Shown: positions 1 through 7,179, counted from the stretch's first letter. The stretch: DNA of 39,165 nucleotides from Intestinimonas sp. (GCF_026169115.1 NZ_JAPFEA010000026.1:1-39165), one strand, 5' to 3'. Program-made: numbers and translations. Notes: generated by a model from the letters alone, not told the origin.

Positions 1-155
1 CCAAGATCCTGGCCGGCACCCCCATGAACCGGTTCGTGGAGAGCGAGGAGCTGCTGGGCGGCGTGTTCTTCCTCTGCGATGACAAGGCCGCCAGCGCCAT
101 CACCGGCGTGGTCCTGCCCATCGACGGCGGCTACTCCGCCTATTCCGGCGTGTGA
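1..155 (+). CDS. Short-chain dehydrogenase/reductase, C-terminal fragment
   Basis: The window opens inside this gene; 51 codons (reading from base 3) are visible up to the TGA at 153-155. The residues read like the end of an SDR-family oxidoreductase: a glycine-rich helix-turn (ELLGGVFFLCDD), then A-ITGVVLPIDGGYSAYSGV. The ITG-x-x-x-x-IDGG signature closes nearly all classical SDR enzymes, such as 3-oxoacyl-ACP reductases and sugar-alcohol dehydrogenases. The Rossmann nucleotide site and the catalytic Ser-Tyr-Lys lie outside the window, so the substrate cannot be judged. A strong terminator follows 35 bp downstream, so it ends its transcription unit. Confidence 0.85.
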   Translation, partial: KILAGTPMNRFVESEELLGGVFFLCDDKAASAITGVVLPIDGGYSAYSGV

Positions 156-189
156 GTCTGTCCCACTCAACTTTGAACCCTCATTTTAT

Positions 190-230
190 CGCGCCCACCT
201 GTCCAGGCAGGTGGGCGCGTTCTGTTTCTT
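190..230 (+). terminator. Rho-independent terminator after the SDR gene
   Basis: A perfect 12-bp GC-rich stem (190-201 with 208-219) closes a 6-nt loop and is followed by a T-rich run at 220-230. Confidence 0.85.
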
Positions 231-252
231 CCATATGTAATGAGAAAAAGGA

Positions 253-269
253 TTCGACTTTCCGTCGAA
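253..269. repeat. Small inverted repeat upstream of the trmB-phosphatase gene
   Basis: TTCGAC (253-258) and GTCGAA (264-269) form a 6-bp inverted repeat with a 5-nt centre, about 55 bp before the start codon of the next gene. It could be an operator or just a short hairpin. No convincing -35/-10 pair was found beside it, so function is unassigned. Confidence 0.3.
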
Positions 270-322
270 CATGTGGTAGACTGTCAACCGTATTGTGAGA
301 ATGATTAGGAGGCTTGTTCCCC

Positions 323-1438
323 ATGCGTATGCGGAAGAAACCCAACCTCATCCCCCGGATGGAGCGTTGTTCCGATTATCAGATCAAGGACCCCAAGAGC
401 TGGCGTGGACATTGGCGGGAGCTTCTCTCCCCCGGCTGCCAGCTGCGGGTGGAGCTGGGCTGCGGCAAGGGCCGCTTCACCTGTGAGACCGCCGCCGCTG
501 AGCCGGAGGTCCTCTTCGTGGCCATTGAGCGGGTGCCTGACGCCATGGTCATCGCCATGGAGCGGGCCCAGGCCATGGGTCTCCAAAACGTCCGCTTCAT
601 CGACGCCGATGTGGCCGATCTCCGGGAGTACTTCGCCCCCGACGAGGTGGAGCGCATCTACATCAACTTCTGCGACCCCTGGCCCACCAACCGCCACGCC
701 CGTCGCCGCCTGACCCACCCCGACTTTCTGGAACGCTACCGGGGCGTTCTCCGGGACGGCGGGGAGATCCACTTCAAGACCGACAACAGCGGTCTGTTTG
801 CCTGGTCCCTCTTCCAGTTCCCCAAGGCGGGCTATGAGCTGCGGGAGGTCACCGACGACCTCCACGCCGACGGCATCCGGGGCGTCATGACCGACTATGA
901 GGAAAAGTTCCACAGCCTGGGGACCCCCATCCACCGCTGCGTGGGCGTCAAGCTCCACCGGGAGGCCGCCGCCGGCGATGAGCAGCGGATCTTCCGGGTC
1001 CTCTTTGTCTGTCACGGCAACATCTGCCGCAGCCCCATGGCCGAGTTTGTTTTGAAGGATCTGGTGGAGCAGGCCGGTCTGGCCCACCGCTTCCGCATCG
1101 CCTCTGCCGCCACCAGCTCCGAGGAGGTCGGCAATCCGGTCTATCCCCCCGCCCGGCAGAAGCTGGCCGAGCACGGCATCGACTGCGCCGGAAAGGCCGC
1201 CCGTCGGCTTCGGCGGGAGGACTACGAGAACTGGGACCTCTTCCTCGGCATGGATGAGGCCAACCTGCGGGATATGCGCCGCCTTTTTGACGGCGACCCG
1301 TCGGGCAAGTGCTCCCTCCTGCTCAGCCACACTGACCGCCCCGGTCAGGTGGCCGACCCCTGGTACACCGGCGACTTTGAGGCCACCTGGCAGGATGTGC
1401 TGGAGGGCTGTCAGTCCCTGCTGGACGAGCTGATCTGA
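323..1438 (+). CDS. trmB: TrmB tRNA (guanine-N7)-methyltransferase fused to low-molecular-weight protein tyrosine phosphatase
   Basis: One uninterrupted 371-residue frame carries two recognisable enzymes. Residues 1-213 are TrmB, which methylates G46 of tRNA using S-adenosylmethionine. They show the SAM loop ELGCGKGRF (44-52), the family motif DPWPTNRHARRR (118-129), TDN (153-155) and the end GVKLH. Residues 222-371 are a low-molecular-weight phosphotyrosine phosphatase with the catalytic loop CHGNICRS (Cys230, Arg236) and the general-acid motif DPWYTG (Asp345). Only about 10 residues (REAAAGDEQR) link them. The ATG at 323 is preferred because AGGAGG lies at 307-312; an upstream TTG at 314 is too close to it. 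Both catalytic sets look intact, so both activities are expected. The sigma-54 activator gene follows 25 bp downstream. I know of no described role for this pairing. Confidence 0.9.
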   Translation: MRMRKKPNLIPRMERCSDYQIKDPKSWRGHWRELLSPGCQLRVELGCGKGRFTCETAAAEPEVLFVAIERVPDAMVIAMERAQAMGLQNVRFIDADVADLREYFAPDEVERIYINFCDPWPTNRHARRRLTHPDFLERYRGVLRDGGEIHFKTDNSGLFAWSLFQFPKAGYELREVTDDLHADGIRGVMTDYEEKFHSLGTPIHRCVGVKLHREAAAGDEQRIFRVLFVCHGNICRSPMAEFVLKDLVEQAGLAHRFRIASAATSSEEVGNPVYPPARQKLAEHGIDCAGKAARRLRREDYENWDLFLGMDEANLRDMRRLFDGDPSGKCSLLLSHTDRPGQVADPWYTGDFEATWQDVLEGCQSLLDELI

Positions 1439-1463
1439 TCTTTCCGAGGAAGGTGATCCGCCA

Positions 1464-2969
1464 ATGACTGACCGCCAAGCCGCGCTGGACGCCCTCAAGG
1501 AGGGCGTGGACGCTCTGCTGTCCGCCGACCTTACGCCGGATGAGACTGCTCAGCTCTTCCGGCGCGTGTTCTCCCGCTACCCCCGGCTGGTGGATTTCCA
1601 GGAGGTGTGCGAACACCTCTACGACGGCATCCACATCACCGATGGGGAGGGCACCGTCCTCTTTATCAACCAAGCCTACACCCGCACCACCGGCATCCTC
1701 CCCGCTGAGATCCTGGGCCGCAAGGTCTCCGACATCGAGGCCGAGGGGAAGCTGTACTGCGGCTCCGTCACCGCCAAGGTCCTGGAGCGCCGGGAGCGGG
1801 TCAACTCGGTGGCCACCATCTACAAGCTCAACAAGGAGGTCCTGGTCACCGGCACCCCCGTCTTCGACGAGGCGGGGCACATCAAGCTGGTGGTGACCAA
1901 CACCCGGGATTTCCCCGAGCTCAAACGGCTGGAGCAGCAGCTGCTCACCTTGACCGAGGAGAGCAAAAAGGCCAATGAGGAGCTGGCCTACCTCCGCCGG
2001 CAGCAGGCCGGCGACAAGACCATCCTCTACCGCAGTCAGGCCATGGCCGCCGTGGTGGAGCTCATCCACACCATCGCCCCCACCGACGTCACCGTCCTCA
2101 TCACCGGAGAGTCGGGCACCGGCAAGGAGCTGGCGGCCAACGAGCTCTATCAGTGCAGTGACCGCATGGGCAAGCCCTTCATCAAGGTCAACTGCGCCGC
2201 CATCCCAGCCGAGCTGCTGGAGTCGGAGCTGTTCGGCTACGAGGACGGGGCCTTTACCGGCGCCAAGCGGGCCGGCAAGGCCGGCATGTTTGAGCTGGCC
2301 AACACCGGCGTCATTCTTCTGGACGAGATCGGCGACATGCCCCTTCCCCTCCAGACCAAGCTCCTCCGGGTCCTCCAGCAGCGGGAGCTCATGCGCATCG
2401 GCGGCAGCCGCCCCATCCCCCTGGACATCCGGGTCATCGCCTCCACCAACAAGGACCTGAGAGAGGAGGTCCGCCAGGGCCGCTTCCGGGAGGACCTCTA
2501 TTACCGGCTCAACGTGGTCCCCATCGAGCTCAAGCCCCTCCGGGAGCGCCGGGAGGACATCCCCTATCTCGCCGAACACTTCTGCCGGAGCTTCAACAAA
2601 AAGTATGGGAAGCAGGTCTGCTTCAGCGCCGAGGGCATGGAGCTCATCCTGGCCTACTCCTGGCCGGGCAACATCCGGGAGCTGGAAAACCTGGTGGAGC
2701 GCATCGTGGTGACCAGCTCCGGCGACCTGGTCACCCGCGGCAGCGTCTTCCGGGCACTCAACCCCGGCGGGCACTCCGACGTGGACCGTCCGGCGGGGGA
2801 TGGCTCCCTCCGCCAGCGGGTGGCCGCCTATGAGCGGGAGATCATCCTCCACACCCTGGAGGAGACCGGCTCTATGCGGAGAGCCGCCAAGGTCCTGGGC
2901 GTGGACCACTCCACGCTGGTCAAGAAATGCCGGCGGTATGAGCAGGAGCAGCGGACCCAGAAGCGGTGA
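1464..2969 (+). CDS. Sigma-54-dependent transcriptional activator with PAS sensor domain
   Basis: A 501-residue bacterial enhancer-binding protein. Residues 1-45 are a helical lead, about 48-150 a PAS-type sensor (YDGIHITDGEGTVLFIN, then a conserved D-FPE linker), and 155-185 a coiled linker. The AAA+ domain (about 188-420) has Walker A GESGTGKE (215-222), the sigma-54 contact loop GAFTGA (262-267), Walker B LLDEIGDM and arginine-finger region FREDLYYRLNV. A Fis-type helix-turn-helix closes the protein (RRAAKVLGVDHSTLVKK). The architecture is that of ligand-responsive activators of catabolic operons; no response-regulator receiver is present, so a small molecule bound by PAS is the likely signal. 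RBS AGGAAGG lies 10 bp before the ATG. Its own stop codon falls inside the first of three palindromes leading to a sigma-54 promoter, so it almost surely activates the downstream operon. Confidence 0.93.
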   Translation: MTDRQAALDALKEGVDALLSADLTPDETAQLFRRVFSRYPRLVDFQEVCEHLYDGIHITDGEGTVLFINQAYTRTTGILPAEILGRKVSDIEAEGKLYCGSVTAKVLERRERVNSVATIYKLNKEVLVTGTPVFDEAGHIKLVVTNTRDFPELKRLEQQLLTLTEESKKANEELAYLRRQQAGDKTILYRSQAMAAVVELIHTIAPTDVTVLITGESGTGKELAANELYQCSDRMGKPFIKVNCAAIPAELLESELFGYEDGAFTGAKRAGKAGMFELANTGVILLDEIGDMPLPLQTKLLRVLQQRELMRIGGSRPIPLDIRVIASTNKDLREEVRQGRFREDLYYRLNVVPIELKPLRERREDIPYLAEHFCRSFNKKYGKQVCFSAEGMELILAYSWPGNIRELENLVERIVVTSSGDLVTRGSVFRALNPGGHSDVDRPAGDGSLRQRVAAYEREIILHTLEETGSMRRAAKVLGVDHSTLVKKCRRYEQEQRTQKR

Positions 2970-3001
2970 TTTTTGTCACCGGAACGGTGAAAAATATCAC
3001 C
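2965..3001. promoter_or_regulatory. Paired upstream activator sites for the sigma-54 activator
   Basis: Two copies of the 16-bp palindrome GGTGA-N6-TCACC lie at 2965-2980 and 2986-3001. Their centres are 21 bp apart, two turns of the helix, so two dimers would sit on the same face. The first overlaps the stop codon of the activator gene. The -24/-12 promoter lies about 220-270 bp downstream, a normal enhancer distance. Confidence 0.75.
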
Positions 3002-3101
3002 ACTCGTCAAACTCCGTGATTCCAGCCCACTTCTTTTATGTTCTGCGCCGTCTGCGTCATATTTTTATCCTTTCTCTTCCCCCCGCTCCTGTACTTGTGA
3101 C

Positions 3102-3139
3102 GACCGCATGGTGAAAAATTTCACCATGCGGTCTTTTCT
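3102..3139 (+). promoter_or_regulatory. Third activator palindrome embedded in a terminator-like hairpin
   Basis: A third GGTGA-N6-TCACC copy (3110-3125) is the core of a longer dyad: 15-bp perfect arms at 3102-3116 and 3119-3133 around a 2-nt centre, followed by TTTTCTTT (3134 onward). As DNA it matches the activator sites upstream. As RNA it would fold into a hairpin with a U tract, suited to stopping transcription from the activator gene. Both roles are inferred from sequence. Confidence 0.65.
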
Positions 3140-3221
3140 TTCCCCGCCGCTCCCCCGGCATCCGGCTCCCGGGGCCCTTGCGCCCCAGGCGCTCCCGGAT
3201 TTTTCTCCCTCGTTTTCAAAG

Positions 3222-3239
3222 TTGGCACACCTCTTGCTT
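3222..3239 (+). promoter_or_regulatory. Sigma-54 (-24/-12) promoter of the beta-keto acid operon
   Basis: TTGGCAC (3222-3228), five bases, then TTGCTT (3234-3239) match the RpoN consensus TGGCAC-N5-TTGCW exactly, with the required 10 bp between the GG and GC. Transcription should begin near 3249, about 50 nt before the start codon at 3300. A short inverted repeat (ACAGAG ... CTCTGT) lies in that leader. Confidence 0.9.
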
Positions 3240-3299
3240 ATATATCTTGGCGTAAAGAACAGAGTCTCTGCTCTGTATAAAAATGAGGTGCATGGAACC

Positions 3300-4139
3300 A
3301 TGAAAAAGACCATCATCACCGTGGCCACCACCGGAGCGTGGCCCAAAAAGGAGAACAACCCCAACGTGCCCATGACCCCCGCGGAGATCGCCGAGGACGT
3401 GTATGCCTGCTGGAAGGCGGGCGCCGCCGTGGCCCACCTCCACATGCGGGACGACGCCGGCAACGGCACCATGGACAAGAACAAGTTCCGGGAGACCGTG
3501 GAGCTGCTGCGGCAGAACCACCCCGACTGCGACATCATCCTCAACATGACCACCTCCGGCGACCTCAACGCCACCGACGAGACCCGCCAGGCCCACCTGG
3601 AGGAGCTGCGTCCCGAGATGGGTTCCTACGACTGCGGCTCCATGAACTGGCTCAACTCCAGCCTGTTCATCAACCACCCCAAGTTCCTGGAGGAGCTGGG
3701 CCAGCACATGCAGGCGTGGGGCGTCAAGCCCGAGATCGAAGCCTTTGACCCCGGCATGATCGCCAACGCCGCCTACTATCTCAAAAAGGGCGTGCTGAAG
3801 GCTCCCCTCCACTTCCAGTTCTGCATGGGCTGCGCCAACGGCATCCCCGGTACCATGAAGAACCTGGTCTTCATGAAGGAGACCATGGAGTCCCTCTGCC
3901 CCGGCTCCACCTGGAGTTGCTTCGGCGTGGGCCACTCCGCCATGGAGATGCTCTACGGCGCCGTGGCTCTGGGCGGCCACATCCGCGTGGGCATGGAGGA
4001 CAACGTCATGTACGCCAAGGGCCAGCTGGCCGAGAGCAACGTGCAGTTCGTGGAGCGGGCCGCCCGGGTCATCCGGGAGTACGGCAACGAGGTGGCCACC
4101 CCCGCCGAGGCCCGTGAGATCCTGGGCCTGAAGAAATGA
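3300..4139 (+). CDS. Beta-keto acid cleavage enzyme (BKACE / Kce family, DUF849)
   Basis: A 279-residue zinc enzyme of the family that condenses a beta-keto acid with acetyl-CoA, giving acetoacetate and a new acyl-CoA. The founding member is 3-keto-5-aminohexanoate cleavage enzyme of lysine fermentation; others act on dehydrocarnitine. Hallmarks are His46-x-His48 (zinc ligands, HLHMRD), INHPKF (124-129), PEIEAFDPGM and the segment Arg229-x-Gly-x-Glu233-Asp234 with AESN after it, equivalent to the substrate Arg, zinc-binding Glu and catalytic Asp of Kce. Length is typical. An upstream in-frame extension exists, but GAGGTG at 3285-3290 and the sigma-54 promoter fix ATG 3300. Other lysine-pathway genes (kamA, kdd, kal) are absent, so I do not call it kce; a carnitine-like or other beta-hydroxy acid route is equally possible. 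Confidence 0.88.
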   Translation: MKKTIITVATTGAWPKKENNPNVPMTPAEIAEDVYACWKAGAAVAHLHMRDDAGNGTMDKNKFRETVELLRQNHPDCDIILNMTTSGDLNATDETRQAHLEELRPEMGSYDCGSMNWLNSSLFINHPKFLEELGQHMQAWGVKPEIEAFDPGMIANAAYYLKKGVLKAPLHFQFCMGCANGIPGTMKNLVFMKETMESLCPGSTWSCFGVGHSAMEMLYGAVALGGHIRVGMEDNVMYAKGQLAESNVQFVERAARVIREYGNEVATPAEAREILGLKK

Positions 4140-4327
4140 GCTGGGGCGTCTACTGGATGTTCTACCGCTGCCCCAGCTGCGGAAAGAAGTTCAAGTCCGG
4201 CACCGATACCATCACCGAACCCTCCTTCGGCCTCTGCCCTGCCTGCGGCGCTGAGGGGGAGCTGATCGGTGAAAGCGGCGCTGTCACGCCGCCCGATGCC
4301 AACGACTACGAGGACACAGCCGATTAA
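4136..4327 (+). CDS. Small zinc-ribbon protein, translationally coupled to the BKACE gene
   Basis: A 63-residue protein whose ATG overlaps the stop of the cleavage-enzyme gene (ATGA, 4136-4139), so it is probably translated by the same ribosomes. It has two CPxCG knuckles (CPSCGKKF at about 12-19 and CPACGAEG at 34-41), the pattern of a rubredoxin-like or zinc-ribbon fold, then an acidic tail ending YEDTAD. Between the knuckles lies KSGTDTITEPSFGL. It has no enzyme motif. It could be a metal-delivery or assembly partner of the zinc enzyme upstream, or a small electron carrier. The coupling makes it very likely a real gene; its function is unknown. Confidence 0.8.
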   Translation: MSWGVYWMFYRCPSCGKKFKSGTDTITEPSFGLCPACGAEGELIGESGAVTPPDANDYEDTAD

Positions 4328-4342
4328 AAGGAGCGTCAAACC

Positions 4343-5272
4343 GTGAAAGACATCAAGTACATTCTCATCTGCGGCGCCGGCATGATGGGCAAGAACATCG
4401 CCTACGTCATGGCCTCCAACCCCAGCTTCGAGGTGGGCGTCTACGACCTCTATCCCACCGACGTGGAGGCCGGTATCCGCAGCAACACCAGGCAGCTGCT
4501 GGAGAAGGGGGTCATCACCGACCAGGAGCTGGACGCCCGTCTCTCCCGCATCTCCTTCACCACCGACCTGGACAGCGAGCTGGTCTCCCGGGCCGACCTG
4601 GTCATCGAGGCCGTTTTTGAGGACATGCAGATCAAGCGGGAGACCTTCGCCAAGCTGGAGGAACGCTGCCGCCCTGACACCATCTTCTGCACCAACTCCT
4701 CCGTCATGAGCCCCAGTGAGATCAGCCGGGATCTGAAGCACCGGGAGCGTTTCGTGGGCACTCACTTCTGGAATCCCGGCCACCTGATCCCCCTGGTGGA
4801 GGTGGTCAAGTCCGACGCCTCCAGCGACGAGGTGGCCCAGACCGTCATGGAGGTCCTCTCCTCCGCCGGCAAGGAGCCCGTCCTGTGCAAAAAGGACGTC
4901 CCCGGCTTCATCGCCAACCGCATGCAGCACGCCCTGTGGCGGGAGGCCATCTCCATCGTGGAGCGGGGCATCGCCGACGCCGCCACCGTGGACAAGGCCG
5001 TCAAGTACTCCTTCGGCCTGCGTCTGCCCCAGCTCGGGCCCATGGAGAACGCCGACATGGTGGGCACCGACCTCACCTACAACATCCATGACTACATCCT
5101 CAAGGACCTGGAGGACTCCCACGAGCCCTCCCCCCTGCTCAAGGAGCTGCGGGACGGCGGCAAGCTCGGCTTCAAGACCGGAGAGGGCTTCCAGAAGTGG
5201 ACCTCCGAGCAGGCTGCCGAGTCCAACGCCGCTCTGAACGAATACCTGGTCCGCATGCTCTACGGCAAATAA
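4343..5272 (+). CDS. 3-hydroxyacyl-CoA dehydrogenase-family NAD-dependent dehydrogenase
   Basis: A 309-residue, single-module member of the family of 3-hydroxybutyryl-CoA dehydrogenase, L-carnitine dehydrogenase and lambda-crystallin. The N-terminal Rossmann fold begins ICGAGMMGKNIA (GxGxxG). The catalytic pair lies in GTHFWNPGHLIPLVEVV, where His and the later Glu form the usual dyad; KDVPGFIANRMQHAL opens the helical C-terminal domain. The start is GTG at 4343 with AAAAGGAG at 4326-4333; the upstream small gene ends 15 bp earlier. Next to a beta-keto acid cleavage enzyme, the likely job is oxidising a free 3-hydroxy acid to the beta-keto acid that enzyme consumes, as in aerobic carnitine degradation. 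A role on a CoA ester such as 3-hydroxybutyryl-CoA is the main alternative. Confidence 0.87.
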   Translation: MKDIKYILICGAGMMGKNIAYVMASNPSFEVGVYDLYPTDVEAGIRSNTRQLLEKGVITDQELDARLSRISFTTDLDSELVSRADLVIEAVFEDMQIKRETFAKLEERCRPDTIFCTNSSVMSPSEISRDLKHRERFVGTHFWNPGHLIPLVEVVKSDASSDEVAQTVMEVLSSAGKEPVLCKKDVPGFIANRMQHALWREAISIVERGIADAATVDKAVKYSFGLRLPQLGPMENADMVGTDLTYNIHDYILKDLEDSHEPSPLLKELRDGGKLGFKTGEGFQKWTSEQAAESNAALNEYLVRMLYGK

Positions 5273-5360
5273 CACCCTGTCCCTACCCGCCATTTTCCCG
5301 AAAAACTTCCCATCCCGCTTTAGAACAATGGTTGAAACAAGAGAGAAAGGAAGCGATCCC

Positions 5361-6755
5361 ATGTCCCAGCAACCCCAGACCAAGCGACTGAAAGGAACTC
5401 CTCTGTGGAGCATCAGCAAAAAGTTCAATTTTGCCGCCGAGAAGATCATCCCTGATTCCTTTGTATTCTGCGTCATCCTGATGATCGTCGTCTTTGTGCT
5501 GTCCCTCTTCATCGGCAAGGGCCCCGTGGAGCTCCTCCAGGCATGGTGGGGCGGCCTGAGCAGCCAGTTCACCCTGGCCTTCCAGATGGGCATCATGGTC
5601 TGCGTATGCGCTACCTGCGCCCGCAGCCCCCAGGTCACCAGGCTGCTCAACGCCATGGCCAACCACGTCCACAACCGCTACGCCGCCATCATCCTGATGA
5701 TGATCTTCGGCTACGTCACCTCCATGATTAACTACGCCTTCTGCACCATCGTCACCCCCATCCTGTCCATGCAGCTGGCCAAGCGGGTCAAGGGCCTCCA
5801 CTTCCCCATGATGGTGGCCGGCGGCTATACCTGCATGATCCTGGGCCAGTGTCTCGGGCCCTCCGCCACCCTGTACTCCAACCTGGCCACCGAGGGCAGC
5901 TCCTACGCCGGGATCGTGGGCCACACCATGTCCGTCCTGGAGACCTGCTACAACACGCCCAACGTGATCCTGTTCACCGTGCTGGCCATCGCCTTCATCC
6001 TGATCGTGCTCTTCACCCAGCCCGGCGAGGACGAGCTCATTGAGCTGCGGGACGTGGCCACCCAGGCCGACGTGGTCCCCAACGACTACAAGATCACCGA
6101 GAAGGCCGCCACCTTTGCCCAGAAGATGAATACCTGCAAGCCTGTCATGTGGCTGGTGGGCGCCTTCATCTTCGCCAACATCATCTACGACTTCGCCACC
6201 AAGGGCTTCTTCGGCGCGCTGAACATGAACCTGGTCATCTTCCTGTTCGTGGGCATCAACTGCTTCCTCTTCCCCCAGCCCAGCGCCTGGATTACCGCTC
6301 ACGCCGACTCCATGCACCTGGCCACCGACATCATCATGCAGTTCCCCTTCTATGGCGCCATCATGGGCATGATGTATATCGAGGGCGGCCTGGGCTCCGT
6401 GCTCATCAGCGCCATCACCTCTGTGGCCACTGCCCGCACCCTGCCCATCTTCACCTTCCTCTCCGCCTGCCTGGTCAACTGCTTCATCCCCTCCCAGGGC
6501 GGACAGTTCACCGTTCAGGGGCCCCTCATCGTGGAGACCGTCCGCAACATCCAGGGCGCCGATCTGGCCACCTGCCTCAACGCCTTCGTGCTGGGCGACG
6601 AGTGCACCAACCTGCTCCAGCCCCTCTATGTCATCCCCGCCCTCTCCGTGGTCGGCATGAAGCTGAAAGACGTCTGGGGCTTTATGGCCTTCATCTGCGT
6701 CTTCTGGATCGTCATCTCCTGTCTGGGGCTCTACTTCATCCCCGCCTTCATGTGA
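5361..6755 (+). CDS. AtoE-type short-chain fatty acid / carboxylate transporter
   Basis: A 464-residue polytopic membrane protein with about 10-12 hydrophobic segments. It resembles the AtoE short-chain fatty acid transporter family: PDSFVFCVILMIVVFVLSL near the start, FQMGIMVCVCA, INYAFCTIVTPIL, ILVQFPFY-like IIMQFPFYGAIMGMM, and the signature SQGGQFTVQGPLIVE. It would sit in the inner membrane and import a short carboxylic acid, likely with a cation. ATG 5361 is chosen because GAAAGGAAG lies at 5345-5353; an upstream ATG at 5328 lacks a site. It is the last gene of the sigma-54 unit, 88 bp after the dehydrogenase, and a strong hairpin follows. The ligand is not predictable from sequence; it is probably the hydroxy acid oxidised by the neighbouring enzyme or a product acid leaving the cell. 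Confidence 0.82.
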   Translation: MSQQPQTKRLKGTPLWSISKKFNFAAEKIIPDSFVFCVILMIVVFVLSLFIGKGPVELLQAWWGGLSSQFTLAFQMGIMVCVCATCARSPQVTRLLNAMANHVHNRYAAIILMMIFGYVTSMINYAFCTIVTPILSMQLAKRVKGLHFPMMVAGGYTCMILGQCLGPSATLYSNLATEGSSYAGIVGHTMSVLETCYNTPNVILFTVLAIAFILIVLFTQPGEDELIELRDVATQADVVPNDYKITEKAATFAQKMNTCKPVMWLVGAFIFANIIYDFATKGFFGALNMNLVIFLFVGINCFLFPQPSAWITAHADSMHLATDIIMQFPFYGAIMGMMYIEGGLGSVLISAITSVATARTLPIFTFLSACLVNCFIPSQGGQFTVQGPLIVETVRNIQGADLATCLNAFVLGDECTNLLQPLYVIPALSVVGMKLKDVWGFMAFICVFWIVISCLGLYFIPAFM

Positions 6756-6848
6756 CCGCAGCCTCTCGTCGGAAAAGGAATCCAGCAGAAATTGGGAAAT
6801 GTTTCTACGGTGCAGCTAAGCTGCTCCCGTAAAAATGGACAACAGACA

Positions 6849-6895
6849 AACACCCCCTGTATAGGACAATCAACCTATACAGGGGGTGTTATCTG
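6849..6895. terminator. Long hairpin terminator of the sigma-54 operon
   Basis: A perfect 17-bp stem (6849-6865 with 6874-6890) closes an 8-nt loop. The T tract on the plus side is weak (TTATCTGTT); on the minus side it is TTTGTCTGTT. It may act in both directions. Confidence 0.7.
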
Positions 6896-7028
6896 TTCAG
6901 GTCTGTTCAGGCAGCTGGCAGCAGGAATGCTTCCCAGGTCCAGAGACCGCCCTCAAACGGGCGCAAAGTCCACGGCCAGAGAAGCCGCCAACCGATCCAC
7001 TTTCACAGCCATGACCCATCAGCGAAAG
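6896..7028. other. Intergenic stretch without a convincing gene
   Basis: Between the two terminators (ending 6890 and starting 7029) lies sequence with a tandem 10-bp direct repeat (TCTGTTCAGG at 6892-6901 and 6902-6911). On the minus strand it contains GTGGACTTTGCG, a motif that recurs in the two ilv-associated repeats at 7180-7307 and 11461-11598, so part of it may be a decayed copy of that element. Short open frames cross it, but they lack ribosome-binding sites and recognisable domains. Confidence 0.4.
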
Positions 7029-7064
7029 AGCGGAGAGGCGTCGCTTGCGCGACGCCTCTCCGCT
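7021..7064 (-). terminator. Terminator hairpin downstream of ilvC
   Basis: A perfect 16-bp stem (7029-7044 with 7049-7064) with loop TTGC; reading the minus strand it is followed by CTCTTTCGCT. It lies beyond the ilvC-tail duplication and is the first plausible end point for the ilvC transcript. Confidence 0.65.
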
Positions 7065-7142
7065 TAAAACCAAACCTTTCCCATCAGGGACTTTTTTGTG
7101 CTGTCCACACAATCCGGAGCAACTGATTCGTGGGGGGCCCCT

Positions 7143-7178
7143 TTAGTTAGAGGCAGTATCCAGGTCCTTGTCCACGCC
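7143..7178 (-). repeat. Second copy of the last 11 codons of ilvC
   Basis: Read on the minus strand, these bases encode [11 protein letters not shown]-stop. The true ilvC ends [11 protein letters not shown]-stop at 7309-7344. The two tracts differ at a handful of mostly third-codon positions, so this copy is not a fresh duplication. The copies flank the GC-rich repeat at 7180-7307. It has no start codon and is not a gene; it looks like a remnant of the ancestral ilvC end or of a lost paralogue. Confidence 0.75.
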
Positions 7179-7179
7179 C

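Noticed and set aside
3953-5674. A 573-residue open frame on the minus strand
   Set aside because: It lies antisense to the cleavage enzyme, dehydrogenase and transporter genes, has biased shadow composition (rich in Gly, Val, His) and no ribosome-binding site.
6897-7112. A 71-residue minus-strand frame beyond ilvC
   Set aside because: It runs through the terminator hairpin at 7029-7064, has no start site and no recognisable domain; it is better explained as repeat-derived spacer.
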